In this document: piece by piece, positions 9,485-20,056 of the stretch
How positions within the stretch are numbered: the first letter of the stretch is position 1
Layout of the letters: every line of letters begins with the position of its first letter
From: Phymorhynchus buccinoides
Taxonomy: Eukaryota; Mollusca; Gastropoda; Neogastropoda; Raphitomidae
Reading direction: 5' to 3'
Assembly: GCA_017654935.2 (NCBI GenBank)
Contig: CM065711.1
Location: forward strand, 36,995,165-37,059,164
DNA length: 64,000 nt
Position numbers and translations under genes: made by a program
Notes under the pieces: generated by a model
What the model was told of the DNA's origin: nothing
Database searches by the model: none
The model's input: the letters and a program-made list of their open reading frames with translations, nothing else

Positions 9485-10672
9485 GGAAATAAACCAGATT
9501 TTAAAGCTCTTAACCCTAATGTACATTTAAGGGTGAATGTTGATCCAGGTAGCATTTTTACTAGCGACTGTTTTAATGATTCTATAGCTAATTGTTCTAG
9601 CAATGTACATAGTTCTAACTGTTTTAGCAAGGACATTGAGCCAGGTCTAACGGTTTTATACACAAATGCTGATGGTCTGTTAAATAAGAAAGACGAACTT
9701 CTCTTACTAATTGATGAAGTTAAACCAAAAATCATTGCTGTTACAGAAACTGTGCCCAAAAAAGTAAGTGATTTTGTTCTGTCAGAATATGGGCTGGACA
9801 CCTATGAAATGTTTCACAACGAAAATCCCAATAGGGGGGTGGCTTTGTTTTTTGACAGAACATTGCATGCACAGGAATGTACCACTTTGAATAAAAGCAA
9901 ATTTAAAGAGGCAATATGGTGCCATTTTCAAACAAAGGAAAAAGATAAGGTGTTAGTGGGTTGTGTGTACAAAAGTCCTAACACGACGGACGAGAATTTA
10001 CTGGAACTAAATAACTTAATTCAAGATAATGAGATACAGAAATATGATAAGGTTTGTATCATGAGGGATTTTAATTTTCCAGATATAAAGTTGGATGGCC
10101 GGTGGACATCACAAAGAGAAAACGACTTTATTGAAGCCACAAGAGACGCATATTTATTTCAAATGGTTAATAAACCAACACGAACTAGGGAAGGTCAAAA
10201 GTCAAACATATTAGATTTGATCTTAGTAAATGATGACCAATTGATGATATCCAACATTACTCACTCATGTCCCCTAGGCAAAAGTGACCATCAAGTGCTT
10301 ATGTTTCATATGTATGTCAACATAGGCAACTTAAGCAATACAGATCAAAGTCTTAAATTCAATTTTAATAAAGCGAACTTTGCACAAATGAAAGACGAGA
10401 TTGGTTCACAGACATGGGAGCACTTATACAGCTTGAGTGTTGATGACTGTTGGCAAAACATTAGAGATAAAATACATAACTCAATAGATAATCACATTCC
10501 TAAGGCAAAAGCAAATGTTTCTCAGAAAAACAAGAAGCATAAACCTTATTGGATGTCACTGGGGTTGAGGAAGAGTATTAAGAGGAAATCCAAAATCTTT
10601 AGAAGATATTTCGAAAATGGCATGTCAAAAGCGAGTAAACGCTATAAAAAAATATGTGGAAACAAGGGATAA
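9485..10672 (+). pseudogene. LINE 1 endonuclease domain, arm A
   Basis: Exonuclease-endonuclease-phosphatase domain that would nick target DNA for target-primed reverse transcription. Motifs in order: YTNADGLLNKKDEL, AVTET (catalytic Glu), VGCVYKSPNT, DFNFPD, the Thr-Arg loop KPTRTREG, NILDLILVNDD and KSDHQVLMF (SDH). The frame is open upstream of the first ATG (9533) back to about 9440 and is preceded by one in-frame TGA. Copy A has Arg where arms B and C have Gly in the GDFN box (MRDFNFPD), a likely damaging change. The frame shifts at an A-run near 10648. Confidence 0.85.
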
Positions 10673-12172
10673 TTGTTCAAAACAAATAAATAAAGAAAGA
10701 AACATTCATGAGAAAAATATTGCAGATAATTGTAAATTTAACCCAAAAATGTTTTGGAAATATATAAATTCACAGCTAAAAACGAATACAGGTATTGGTC
10801 CACTAAGGGATCAACATGGAAATCTAGTTACAACCGATGAAGACAAAGCAAATGTTCTTAATGACTTTTTTGCTAGCGTTTTTACTAAAGAGGATAGTCA
10901 CTACCAAAACTAACTAATGAGCCACCTGCTTACTGTACAGATGTGAGAGTTACGGTTGAAGCGGTTAAAAAAAAGTTGAAAGAATTGGAGGTTAACAAGG
11001 CCCAGGGGCCTGACAAGGTACCAGCCAGAGTTCTAAAAAAGTTAAGTGAGGAGCTAGCAATGCCTCTTACAATCTTATTTAATAAGAGTTTGGAGACAGG
11101 TTCACTCCCATCAGAATGGAAAACAACTGAAGTCACAGCTATTTTTAAAAAAAGGTACTAAAACTAACCCTGGTAACTACAGACCAGTCAGCTTAACTTG
11201 TATAGTATGTAAGATTTAAGAGCAATTTATAAGAGACACTATAGTAAACCATATGACAGATTTTAATTTGTATTCAGATTGTCAACATGGCTTTAGGAGT
11301 GGCAGGTCTTGCATGACACAGTTAGTCGAGGTTATGGACGATTTTACTAAATGTATTGAACAAAAAGAAGCATTTGATATAATTTATTTAGACTTTCGAA
11401 AAGCGTTCGACTCTGTACCTCACCAAAGACTACTTTTGAAACTAAAATCATATGGCATAACGGGAAATATTTTGCTGTGGGTGGGAGACTTTTTAACAGG
11501 TAGAAAACAGAAAGTAAAGGTGGGGGATAAATCTTCATCAAACATGGACATTTTAAGTGGCATCCCTCAAGGGAGTATTTTGGGACCTATTTTATTTACT
11601 ATTTTTATAAATGATTTGCCTGACCAAGTTGAAAGTGTTTGCAAAGTATTCGCCGACGACACTAAAATTTATAATTCTTCTCATGAATCGGACATAATAC
11701 AAAAAGATATAAATAAGCTTATTGAATGGTCTGAGAAGTGGAAATTGTATTTCAATGCTGCCAAATGTAAAGTTATGCATTTAGGATTCAAAAATCCACA
11801 GAGGGAATATAAATAACTCATGGCACAAATAGACATAAATTAGAGACATGCACAGAAGAAAAAGACTTAGGGGTGATCTTTGATCCTAATCTTAAGTTTG
11901 ACAAACATATCACAACAGCTGTTGGCAAGGCAAATAGAATGCTGGGGCTGATTAGGAGGACTTTTTCAGGAATAAAAAATAATGTGTTTATAAACCTGTA
12001 TAAAAGCTTGGTGAGACCACATTTAGAATATGGGAATCAAATTTGGAACCCATATCTCAAAAGACAGTCTGTGTCAATTGAAAGATGCCAGAGGAGAGCT
12101 ACTAAACAGATAAAATCTCTTAAAAATAAATATGGTGAAAGGTTGCGCAGGCTGGATTTGCCATCCTTGAAA
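10617..12172 (+). pseudogene. LINE 1 reverse transcriptase domain, arm A, frameshifted
   Basis: RT polymerase domain in at least four frame segments: 10617-10913, 10943-11161, 11253-11816 and 11873-12172. Motifs: AQGPDKVPARVLKKL, NYRPVSLTC, DCQHGFRSGRSC, FRKAFDSVPH (first catalytic Asp), SGIPQGSILGP, FADDTKIY (Asp-Asp) and LVRPHLEYGNQIWNP in the thumb. Against arm B, copies A and C share a 4-base deletion near 10895 and a stop at KI*EQF near 11217. Confidence 0.88.
12165..12172 (+). repeat. Left target-site duplication of LINE 2 (CCTTGAAA)
   Basis: CCTTGAAA here and at 13864-13871 brackets the nested LINE 2 exactly, and LINE 1 reads through in frame once one copy plus the insert is removed. 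Same pair in arm B at 25180-25187 and 26960-26967. Confidence 0.85.
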
Positions 12173-13863
12173 GAAACTTAAGGAACTGGATACTTCTAAA
12201 GCTCAAGGACCTGACCAGTTACCAGCCAGAGTTCTGAAAGAGATAGCAAATGAGATAAGTGAACCATTAACTAAACTATTTAATTTGTCTTTGGAACAGG
12301 GAGAACTACCAGATGATTGGAAAAACGCAGAAGTTATAGCTATTTTTAAGAAAGGCACTAGAACAGATCCTGGAAATTATAGACCAGTAAGCTTAACATG
12401 TATAACTTGTAAGATACTTGAATCAATTATAAGGGATAAAGTTGTTCTTTATTTGAAAGAAAACAAACTATATTCAGATTGCCAGCATGGTTTTAGGCGC
12501 AGAAGGTCGTGTGTTACGCAATTACTTCAAGTCATGGAAAATTTTACAAAATTGTTAGATATAGGAGAGACTATATAGACATAGTGTATCTTGATTTTAA
12601 AAAGGCGTTTGATTCCGTGCCACACGAAAGATTATTACTTAAATTGTCAGCATATGGAATTGATGGTAGACTTTTACAATGGATTAGAAGCTTTTTAACA
12701 AATAGAAAACAGAAAGTAAGAGTAAGTAAATCATAAAGTAAGAGTAAGTGGTATTCCCCAAGGCAGTATTTTAGGCCCAGTTCTATTCACCATATTCATA
12801 AATGACTTGCCCAATGAAGTAAATAGTGAATGTAAGATCTTTGCTGATGACACAAAGCTATATAATACATCTGGTAATAAAGAAATACTACAGTCAGATT
12901 TACACTCTCTACAAGCATGGTCAGATAAATGGAATTTATATTTTAATGTCCAAAAATGCAAGGTAATGTACATAGGAAGGAAAAACCCTAAACATGATTA
13001 TTATATGAAGCCGAACTGCACAACAAGTAAAATTAATATATGTGAAAACGAGAAAGACTTGGGAATAACTTTTGATCCAGCTTTGAAATTTGATACACAT
13101 ATTCAGAAGGTAACCAGTAAAGCTAACCAAGTAATGGGATTAATCAAAAGATCATGACTATTTCATTGACTATCTTCATAAGGATATATTTGTTAAATTA
13201 TACAAGGCTATGGTTCGACCTCGCATAGAATATGGTAACTGTATATGGCATCCTAACCTAAAAAGACAATCAATAATAATTGAAAAACTTCAGAGAAGAG
13301 CCACAAAATTAGTTAAAGCATGTAAAAATATGTCTTACGAGGAACGTTTAAATTTTCTGAAATTACCATCCTTGAAGGGAAGAAGACTTAGAGGGGACCT
13401 TATTCAAACCTATAAAATTGTACATAATCTTGATGATATAAATTTCAATGACTTTTTCATAAAATGCACAGTAGACAAAACAAGAAATAGTGATGGTAAA
13501 TTGTTTCTTAACAGATCTAATACTAACACCCGCAAAAACTTTTTTACTAACCGTGTTGTTCATATGTGGAATGATCTACCAATTAACATAAAGAATGCAC
13601 CTAGCATTAATGAATTCAAAAATCTTTTGGACGAAAATCCAAATTTGATAACAAAATTTAAATGTTTTGATGAATAAAAAAAAAAAATATATATAATATA
13701 TATATATAAAAAAGCCATTCTCTTAAAGATTTATCTTTTTATTAGTTTATTTGATTTAAGAGGCGCAAACCACTAAATAAATTCTGACAAGTCAAATTCA
13801 TCGAGAAGGGGCGTAATAAGGGCCGAGAGGTCTATGCATAGCCCTACATCACCTACCTACCTA
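12173..13863 (+). mobile_element. CR1-like LINE 2, 5'-truncated, nested in LINE 1 (arm A)
   Basis: A second, related LINE starting just before its RT domain (LKELDTSKAQGPDQLPARVL). It runs through NYRPVSLTC, DCQHGFRRRRSC, FKKAFDSVPH, IPQGSILGPVLF, FADDTKLYN and the thumb (MVRPRIEYGNCIW) to a stop at 13677. The 3' UTR has A/TA runs (13676-13710) and ends in CTAC repeats (about 13851-13863). Flanked by CCTTGAAA duplications. Copy A has two small frame lesions, near 12575 and at 12735-12745, where arm C keeps a longer reading. Confidence 0.88.
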
Positions 13864-14165
13864 CCTTGAAATACAGGAGGCTGCGAGGAGACCTGATAAA
13901 TGTTTATAAAATTTTTAACAATACTGACTTTACTAACAAAAGATTGTTTCAGCTCTCGAACTATTCGAAAACTAGAAGCTGTGAATTAAAAATACTAATA
14001 CAATACAGCAGAAGTAACATTAGAAAACATTTTTTTGCTAACAGAGTTGCCAAGTATTGGAATAACCTCTCTGCACAAATCAAGCTTGCACCAAACCTTA
14101 ACCAGTTTAAAAACCTCCTGGACAAAGACCCTAAATTGACAGAATTGAGATACCAACATGACTGA
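13864..14165 (+). pseudogene. C-terminal end of LINE 1 after the nested insertion, arm A
   Basis: Continues the LINE 1 thumb: KYRRLRGDLINVYKIF, then HFFANRVAKYWNNL and a stop. Similar in layout to the end of LINE 2 (FFTNRVVHMWNDLP) but clearly the other family, confirming the nesting. Confidence 0.85.
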
Positions 14166-14288
14166 TTGTGTCATCAAAAACCGTCACAGCTGTGCTCAAT
14201 ACTACAAAAACTATATTGAAAGGGCACTTCAGAGGCTGCGAAGCCTAGTTGCCCTCATTACCCTGACCTGACCTGACCATAAGACGCC

Positions 14289-14698
14289 TGGCTACTCGCA
14301 GACCGTCAACATGAACTGACTGCTCATAGAGAAGCCACATTCTGCCTTGCTCGGGAAAGGGATAGGCCAGGGTTAAGATTATGTTATGGTTATTTTCATG
14401 AAACGGAAACAAAGAATGGAAGGCGAGAACACGAGATGGATAGCTAAAAATGGTCCACAACACTAGCCGATACAGTCAGTCAAAATCAAGGGAAGTAAAT
14501 CAACTAATGTTGCAAACCATAACCCAGAAATTGATGCCCAGTATCAGATATATCAGTTTGACAGACTAAAAAGTCACACTGACAAAACGTATGCAAAAAC
14601 AAAAAGAGAATTAATCCTTAGTTTACACCCCACGGGTGTAGGCCTATTTATCCTACACACAGCGAATCATGTTCATGTTGACGGTCTGCAAGTAGCCA
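14289..14698. mobile_element. Inverted-repeat element, 28-bp termini
   Basis: The 28 bases at 14289-14316 (starts TGGCTACTCGCAG) are the reverse complement of 14671-14698 with one mismatch. The interior of about 350 bases has no coding capacity. Probably a non-autonomous DNA element; no clear target duplication seen. Arm B holds a degraded copy (about 24340-24760). Confidence 0.65.
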
Positions 14699-14700
14699 CT

Positions 14701-14922
14701 GTCGCATGAAAATAGGTAGCTCGTAAAAATAAGTAGCTCACACAGCGACATTGAGCATGAACCACAAATATCACTTTTTTCTAGGGTTAGGGATAAGCCA
14801 TAAGGTTAGGGTTAGGGTTAGTTAAATGATTAAAGTACAGAAAAAAAGAAATTTGTGGTTGTCGCAAATACAGACTCTCATGTCGAGCTACTTATTTTAC
14901 GAGCTACCTATTTTCATGCGAC
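14701..14922. mobile_element. Foldback MITE with 38-bp TIRs and TTAGGG-like core
   Basis: 14701-14739 (starts GTCGCATGAAAATAGG) and 14885-14922 are reverse complements, differing by one inserted A. The match weakly continues inward (ACCACAAAT on both sides). The core holds TTAGGG-like units (about 14783-14822). Related sequence at 24116-24330 in arm B and about 43905-43990. Confidence 0.75.
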
Positions 14923-15239
14923 AGCAGCCGCCACTGTACGATCTACAGTTCTACAGGCGTCAGCATTAGCGGAGCTGCCTGACACGGGTCAGGCAGTGAG
15001 GCACAATGTCAATGCTCTTCAGGTCCAGCAAGCCCACATAAAGTTATCGGTTCAATCCCAAGATTCGGATGTAAAATTATGAGCTGTAGACGTAAACTCT
15101 TAAAGTACTGCTTACAAGTTCTTCCTCTCGATGCATTCATTTTTTTTAAATATTTTTTTTTGCCAGGAAGTTTCTTCAGTTTCAATGCGAGTAAACTTCC
15201 CCTTTGAATATTCAGCAAGAGTTATGTTTCCTTTGAACT

Positions 15240-15361
15240 ATGGCGGCGACTTGGAGCAGACGAGGGGGGAATGTGTGCGCTGCGTTAGGGTGTTCCAACG
15301 GCAGATACAAAATAGACTGTAAGGGGAAATCGTTTTTTTGTTTTCCCAAAGATGAAGAAAG
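15240..15361 (+). CDS. Candidate first exon with the N-terminal half of a THAP zinc finger
   Basis: ATG at 15240 opens MAATWSRRGGNVCAALGCSN, followed by FFCFPKDEER. The spacing C-x4-C, then F-x-FP-x-D-x2-R is the first half of the THAP-type C2CH DNA-binding finger, normally at the extreme N terminus as here. The reading ends at AAAG|GTATGTG, a strong splice donor (exon end 15361). The second Cys/His pair would lie in the next exon, which I cannot find: downstream sequence is LINE and microsatellite. It may be an orphan exon, a gene interrupted by repeats, or part of a P-element-like transposase. Not seen in arms B or C. Confidence 0.5.
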
Positions 15362-15419
15362 GTATGTGAATTGTATTTTTATATGCAAGAAAATGTTTAG
15401 TATTGATACTAACCCTAAC

Positions 15420-15491
15420 GGAGTAACGGCTACGGTCCCAGTCTGAGTCTGGCTGTCCAGTGACAGTCACAGTGTCTACCCACCAACCCAC

Positions 15492-15524
<33 letters not shown>

Positions 15525-15670
15525 GTACTACTACGGTCCCAGTCTGAGTCTGGCTGTCCAGTGTCTACCCACCAAATCTCCCCCCCCCCCTCTCTCTCTC
15601 TCTCTCCTCCCTTCCCCCCCTCCCCCCCCCTCCCTCCCTCCCCCCCTCTCTCCCTCCCTCCCCCCTCTCC

Positions 15671-15748
<78 letters not shown>

Positions 15749-15888
15749 TCTCTCTCCCCCTTTTTGTTTTTGTTTTTCTTTTCTTTAGTTTTTTCTCTCT
15801 TCGACCTCTTCACCCTTTTCAGTTGCAATAATAGTCAGAACTGACTTTGACAACTATATTGGAAGAAGAAGGAAGAAGAGCGCCTTGC
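15420..15888 (+). mobile_element. 3' UTR of a GAAGAA-tailed LINE with internal (CT)n
   Basis: Plus-strand copy of the family at 48265-49150: a GTCTACCCACCAAA box (15564-15577), a long C/CT tract (about 15582-15745), a TTTTTGTTTTTGTTTTTC block, then GTCAGAACTGACTTTGACAA and a GAAGAAG tail. Only the UTR is present. Its start contains two near-repeats of a CTGAGTCTGGCTGTCCAGTG block around a CTA trinucleotide run (15493-15523). Confidence 0.7.
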
Positions 15889-15889
15889 T

Positions 15890-16815
15890 GAATCAGTGAA
15901 TGGGGTCAAAAGTCAGAAGCAGAACACCTCTTCACCATAGCTACCACCTGCATGGTCACACTCTGGACACCGTAACATCAGTGAAATACCTTGGAGTCAC
16001 CATCCAGAAGGACATCAACTGGGATGGTCACATAGGGAACATCACTGCCAAGGTGAACAGAATGCTGGGGTTCCTGCGGCGAAACCTCAAGATCTGCTCG
16101 ACAGAACTGAGAGGAAGAGCATACCTGACCCTAGTCAGACCCCTGCTAGAGTATGCCAGTTCTGTCTGGGACCCGTACACTCGGAGGAATGTGAATAAAA
16201 TTGAGGCTATACAGAGAAGGGCGGCTCGCTTCGTACTCAACCGCTACCACAACACCTCCAGTGTCACTGACATGATATCTCAGTTAGGGTAGCCCACACT
16301 TGAGCAGTGCAGGAAGACCAGCAGGCTGACAATGCTTTAGTACATCCAGCAAGGCATTGTCCAGGTTGACAACACCAGGCTCATCCCAGCACCGAGCCGC
16401 CAGAGAAGAGGACATGACCAACAACTGTCATCCATCCACTGTCACACTGAGTACAGACAAAATTCATTTTTCCTTTGAACCATCTGGAACGGGCTACCTG
16501 AGGTGGCTGTGTCTGCCACCTGTCCCAGCACCTTCCAGGCATCCATCAGACAACAATAGATTTTAAAAAAAGAAAGAAAAAGGTGTTCCTGTTTTGACGC
16601 GGCATCATGTTGGGGATCCACAGGGAGAACCAGCTGGCTGGGTCGTTGTAGATTAGGGTTTTCTCTTTTTCTTTCGCTCTCTCTCTTTTTCTTTTCTTTT
16701 ATGTTACTAATTCATTTTATTTTATTCTTTTGTTTCTCCGACTTCGGACCTCGACCGAAATAGTGCCATAAAAATCAAATTGTTGATTGTGGGCACTTAG
16801 CTGGAAGAAGAAGAA
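15890..16815 (+). mobile_element. 5'-truncated LINE fragment (RT C-terminal part)
   Basis: Reading from 15900 gives the end of a Jockey-superfamily RT: VKYLGVTIQKDINWDGHI, VNRMLGFLRRNL, LVRPLLEYASSVWDP and IQRRAARFVLNRY. A stop near 16290 and a frame change follow, then a decayed C-terminal end (WNGLPEVAVSA near 16488). The 3' UTR has a CT/T-rich stretch and the tail GGAAGAAGAAGAACC at 16803-16817. No 5' part or target duplication identified. Confidence 0.75.
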
Positions 16816-16817
16816 CC

Positions 16818-17647
16818 CTGTAAAAAAGCTAACAACATTTTTGGTATGAACTATGATATCACATTTCATTCAGTTTAAATCCAAAGAAATAATGGTTCCT
16901 CTTTTCGAAGCATTAGTCTAGGTAGACCAATTTTAGAATATGAAAATGCGGTTTGGAGCGGTTCAAGAAACATATATAAATTTTATAAACGTACAAGAAT
17001 TGAAGAAGAAAAAAAACCACACCATTAAACCTTCCTCTTATATATATAGTTTGCTTTAATAAAACATTTTTGTTTGTTTTGTGTCCAATATTTAAGTTTG
17101 TGTGAACGAAACTCAATAACTTTAATTTTAACTTTACGATTTGTTCTGTGTTCTGAAAAGAATAAAAGAAAATAATGTGCTGATTTACTTTTTCTCCCAA
17201 TGGGGGAGAATATCGGCAATATCGTGATTATAAATTTTATAATATATAACCTTAATCGAAAATGTTCGAAAATATATACTAAACAAATGGGATTAAAAAA
17301 CTAATACAGTAATAGACGATTTTGGAAAAAAAACTAGGGGAGAGCACTTTGTGAAAATTAGAGTTGATTACCTCAACTTACTCGGTCAAAACCATAGCAA
17401 CCATGGCGCCGAAGCTTGAAACCGCAGGATACCAGTCAGCGACTTGCAAACATTTTTTGATAGAAAAATATGGGGTGATAACTACTAACTACTAACAATT
17501 TGTTCACAATTAAATTAATGCTTCCAAAATACAGCTTTTTGTATGGTAAGAAAGGCAAAAGCGGAAAAATACAATTAACGGAGAAATGTAGGGTGGGGGG
17601 GGGGGGCACATCTTGACCTTTACCCAATAATGATATATTGTGGTTTT
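16818..17647. other. Unassigned AT-rich stretch
   Basis: No convincing frame, repeat family or RNA gene. A G-run lies at 17595-17606. Confidence 0.4.
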
Positions 17648-18011
17648 TTAACCCCTTCACTGCCAGAAGAAAAATGAGAAAATATTGATTTTTTTAATTG
17701 TAAAGTTTGAACCAAACCTCTTGCACTCAATCTGAGAAAATGATCTAGAGATATACCTTTCCTGGCTTATCTAAGCCAAGAACCATCATTCTAGGTCTAT
17801 GACATAAAAAGTTATGACATTAACCCTTTCACCGCCAGCCATTTTTCAGCAACAGAATTCCATTAAACTACCTGGGTAGAGACAAAAATATGTCTAATAA
17901 TATTGGGGATTCCTCTGTGACATATTTAAAGTAAGGCCTATCCTTACCTCCCAAGATTAAGAGAATAGGGTCGTTGGATAACAGACCCTGATTTTATGCC
18001 TTTTAGTGACA

Positions 18012-19273
18012 TGATAGGTCATGGCTTCTGATAAGCTGATGTTTCTTAGGGTCCCAGAGACCCCTTCATCAGATTTAAAACGAGTCCCAGGCTAACTTCA
18101 GTGGGTCCCCTGTGTGACGAGGGAATGGGTTAAAAGGCTAAGTCTCTAGGGAAGACTTTTAGTGTGTTAAATTTTCAAGTAGAAAATTTGCCTTTAGCCC
18201 ACTTCTCTAGGGTGTGAGAGGTGAGCAACTTTCACGGCCCCTTTTCATCTAATAAATTTATATTTGTGCCCGGGTTCTGGCTCGTATGATTGAATGAAAT
18301 ACAGGCAGACAGAGAGAAGTAGGTTTTTACGTGAAAATTACAAAACTTCCACTCTCATCAGTCTGACCAAAGGGTTCAGAATTATTTGTACACTTGTATT
18401 TTATTTACTCACAAATCTGCATAAGATTATGCAGCAATAAGAATAAAGCAGCTCAATGGCGCCAAAACAAAATATGAATGAAAAACAATGAAATCCGAAA
18501 AGATTTACAAGACTTTTGTCTTTCTAGAACTAGAAGGTTAGGCCCCAAGCCGGAAGGGTCACTAATTGTCCAGTGTCTGGGGTTCCAGTTATTGGTCTTG
18601 GCACTGTCTTAGGGACTTAGCTGTGTTGAAGTTCCTCCGTAGGGATCGGCGAGTGCTGGGGTGACTTGGCTTGCTCTGGTGTAGAGTAGCTCCCAGTCGT
18701 TCCGGTTGCGGCGTCGCGGGATGGCACGGTTCAGGCGTGGTCTCCTCGCGGATTCTGGGTGCGGTGGCGTCTTTGCGACGGCCCCGTCTTGCAGCTTGTG
18801 AGTCAGGGATAAATGTCCTGACCATGATGCCCTGCTGATAATCAGATAAAGAAAGTGGGGGTGCGTTCCACCTTGTCACACCCTGTACCACATCAAGAAA
18901 CATGTCTATAAACATGTACAAATACACTTATTACACATACCTCAAATTCGGCGCTTTCCGGGCATTAACACCCACGAATTTAAAGACATTTTGTTGTTAG
19001 TCGAGTAGTGCGAAAGGCTTTTTCCGGTACAGCGAGAGGCATCATGGGAAAGGGAAAGTTTTATAATTAAGGGAAGCAACTCTCGCATCATAGCAGACGA
19101 TGCCTGTGGCCGACTTTCAATGTTAGACAGTGTCTTTATTCGTTTTTGTATTAGTTTTTCATGATTTTTTGAGTGCGTCCCCAGGGACTCGCTTGACAAA
19201 CATTCAATGCGTCCTTTTAACTTTCAATGCGTCAGGGACGCTAGTTTTTGCGTTATCAGAAGCCCTGATAGGT
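18012..19273. mobile_element. hAT-like non-autonomous element with 8-bp target duplication
   Basis: TGATAGGT at 18012-18019 and 19266-19273 brackets 1246 bases. The termini are inverted: CATGGCTTCTGATAA at the left against TTATCAGAAGCCC at the right. An 8-bp duplication fits the hAT superfamily. If the ends are drawn as CA...TG, the duplication shrinks to 6, so the boundary is a little uncertain. 768 bases of the interior are a later solo LTR. No transposase frame. Confidence 0.65.
18113..18880. mobile_element. Solo LTR, 768 bp, with 5-bp target duplication CCCTG
   Basis: Starts TGTGACGAGG and ends CCTTGTCACA, giving TG...CA termini with a 10-bp imperfect inverted repeat. Flanked by CCCTG at 18108-18112 and 18881-18885. 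It has an AATAAA about 330 bases in and no coding frame. This is the signature left when two LTRs of a retrotransposon (Gypsy or BEL type by the 5-bp duplication) recombine. No internal region found in the window. Confidence 0.75.
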
Positions 19274-19366
19274 GTTAAATCACGGTGGTGTTAATAATAA
19301 TAATAATAAACGGATATTTATATAGCGCTTTTTATCGAGCACAAAGCGCTTTACAATCAGTATTGA

Positions 19367-19969
19367 AACACTCACACACGCAAAACAGACGCACTCACAC
19401 ACACACGCAAAACACTCACACACGCAAAACAGACGCACACGCACGCACACGCACGTTCACACACGCACAAACACACAGAAAACACATTCTCACTGAAGCG
19501 CACACAAACTTACTCAAGCATACACTTGTACAAACACACGCGCACACGCACGCACACACATACACACACGCGCACTCACATACGCAAAGCACTCACGTGT
19601 ACTCACACTCACAGACACATACTCACACACACTCCTCTCCTCTCCCCCCCCCCCCCCCTCTAGTGAACACAATCTCTCCTGCGCACGCATACTCATACAC
19701 ATGCAAGCAGATATACCCACACACAACACACACAACACACTCACACACCTGCTTGGAAGTGCGGCCGTGGGCGCACGCACACTCACATTCGTGCACACGC
19801 TCACAAAGTACATACATACACATACACACACACAAATTACATACATACAAACATACGGACATACATCACACACACACGCACCGCGCACCGCACACGCACA
19901 CACACACACACACACGCACACGCACACGCACACGCACACACACACACACACACACACACTCTCACACAA

Positions 19970-20027
<58 letters not shown>

Positions 20028-20042
20028 GCGCACACGTGCACA
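19367..20042. repeat. Long CA-rich microsatellite in the LINE 3' UTR
   Basis: About 670 bases of CA with CG, CT and CATA interruptions and a C-run at 19636-19650. Open frames here are artefacts of the dinucleotide repeat. Confidence 0.9.
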
Positions 20043-20056
20043 TGGAGATGGGGGTG

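Larger units (their letters stand above)
9240..14277 (+). mobile_element. CR1-like LINE 1, arm A, interrupted by a nested LINE
   Basis: Non-LTR retrotransposon with an apurinic-type endonuclease, a reverse transcriptase with FADD catalytic box, and a 3' end of short CTGAC repeats (about 14258-14277). The body runs to 12172, is split by LINE 2 (12173-13863) and resumes at 13864: PSLK at the break rejoins KYRRLRGDL after it. The 5' edge is uncertain because the flank is shared by all arms; coding similarity starts by about 9240. Several frameshifts and stops make it inactive. Present at the same place in arms B (24770-29965) and C (59634 onward), so it predates the duplication. Confidence 0.85.

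Noticed and set aside
14783..14825. Telomere or chromosome-end sequence
   Set aside because: Only a few TTAGGG-like units, lying within an inverted-repeat element; similar blocks are scattered in other repeats.
15531..15828. Arg/Glu and Leu/Ser frames over CT/GA tracts (also 22188-22493, 57127-57935, 42760-43061)
   Set aside because: Microsatellite translations only.
18589..18927. 112-codon minus-strand frame
   Set aside because: Lies mostly inside the solo LTR and has no recognisable domain.
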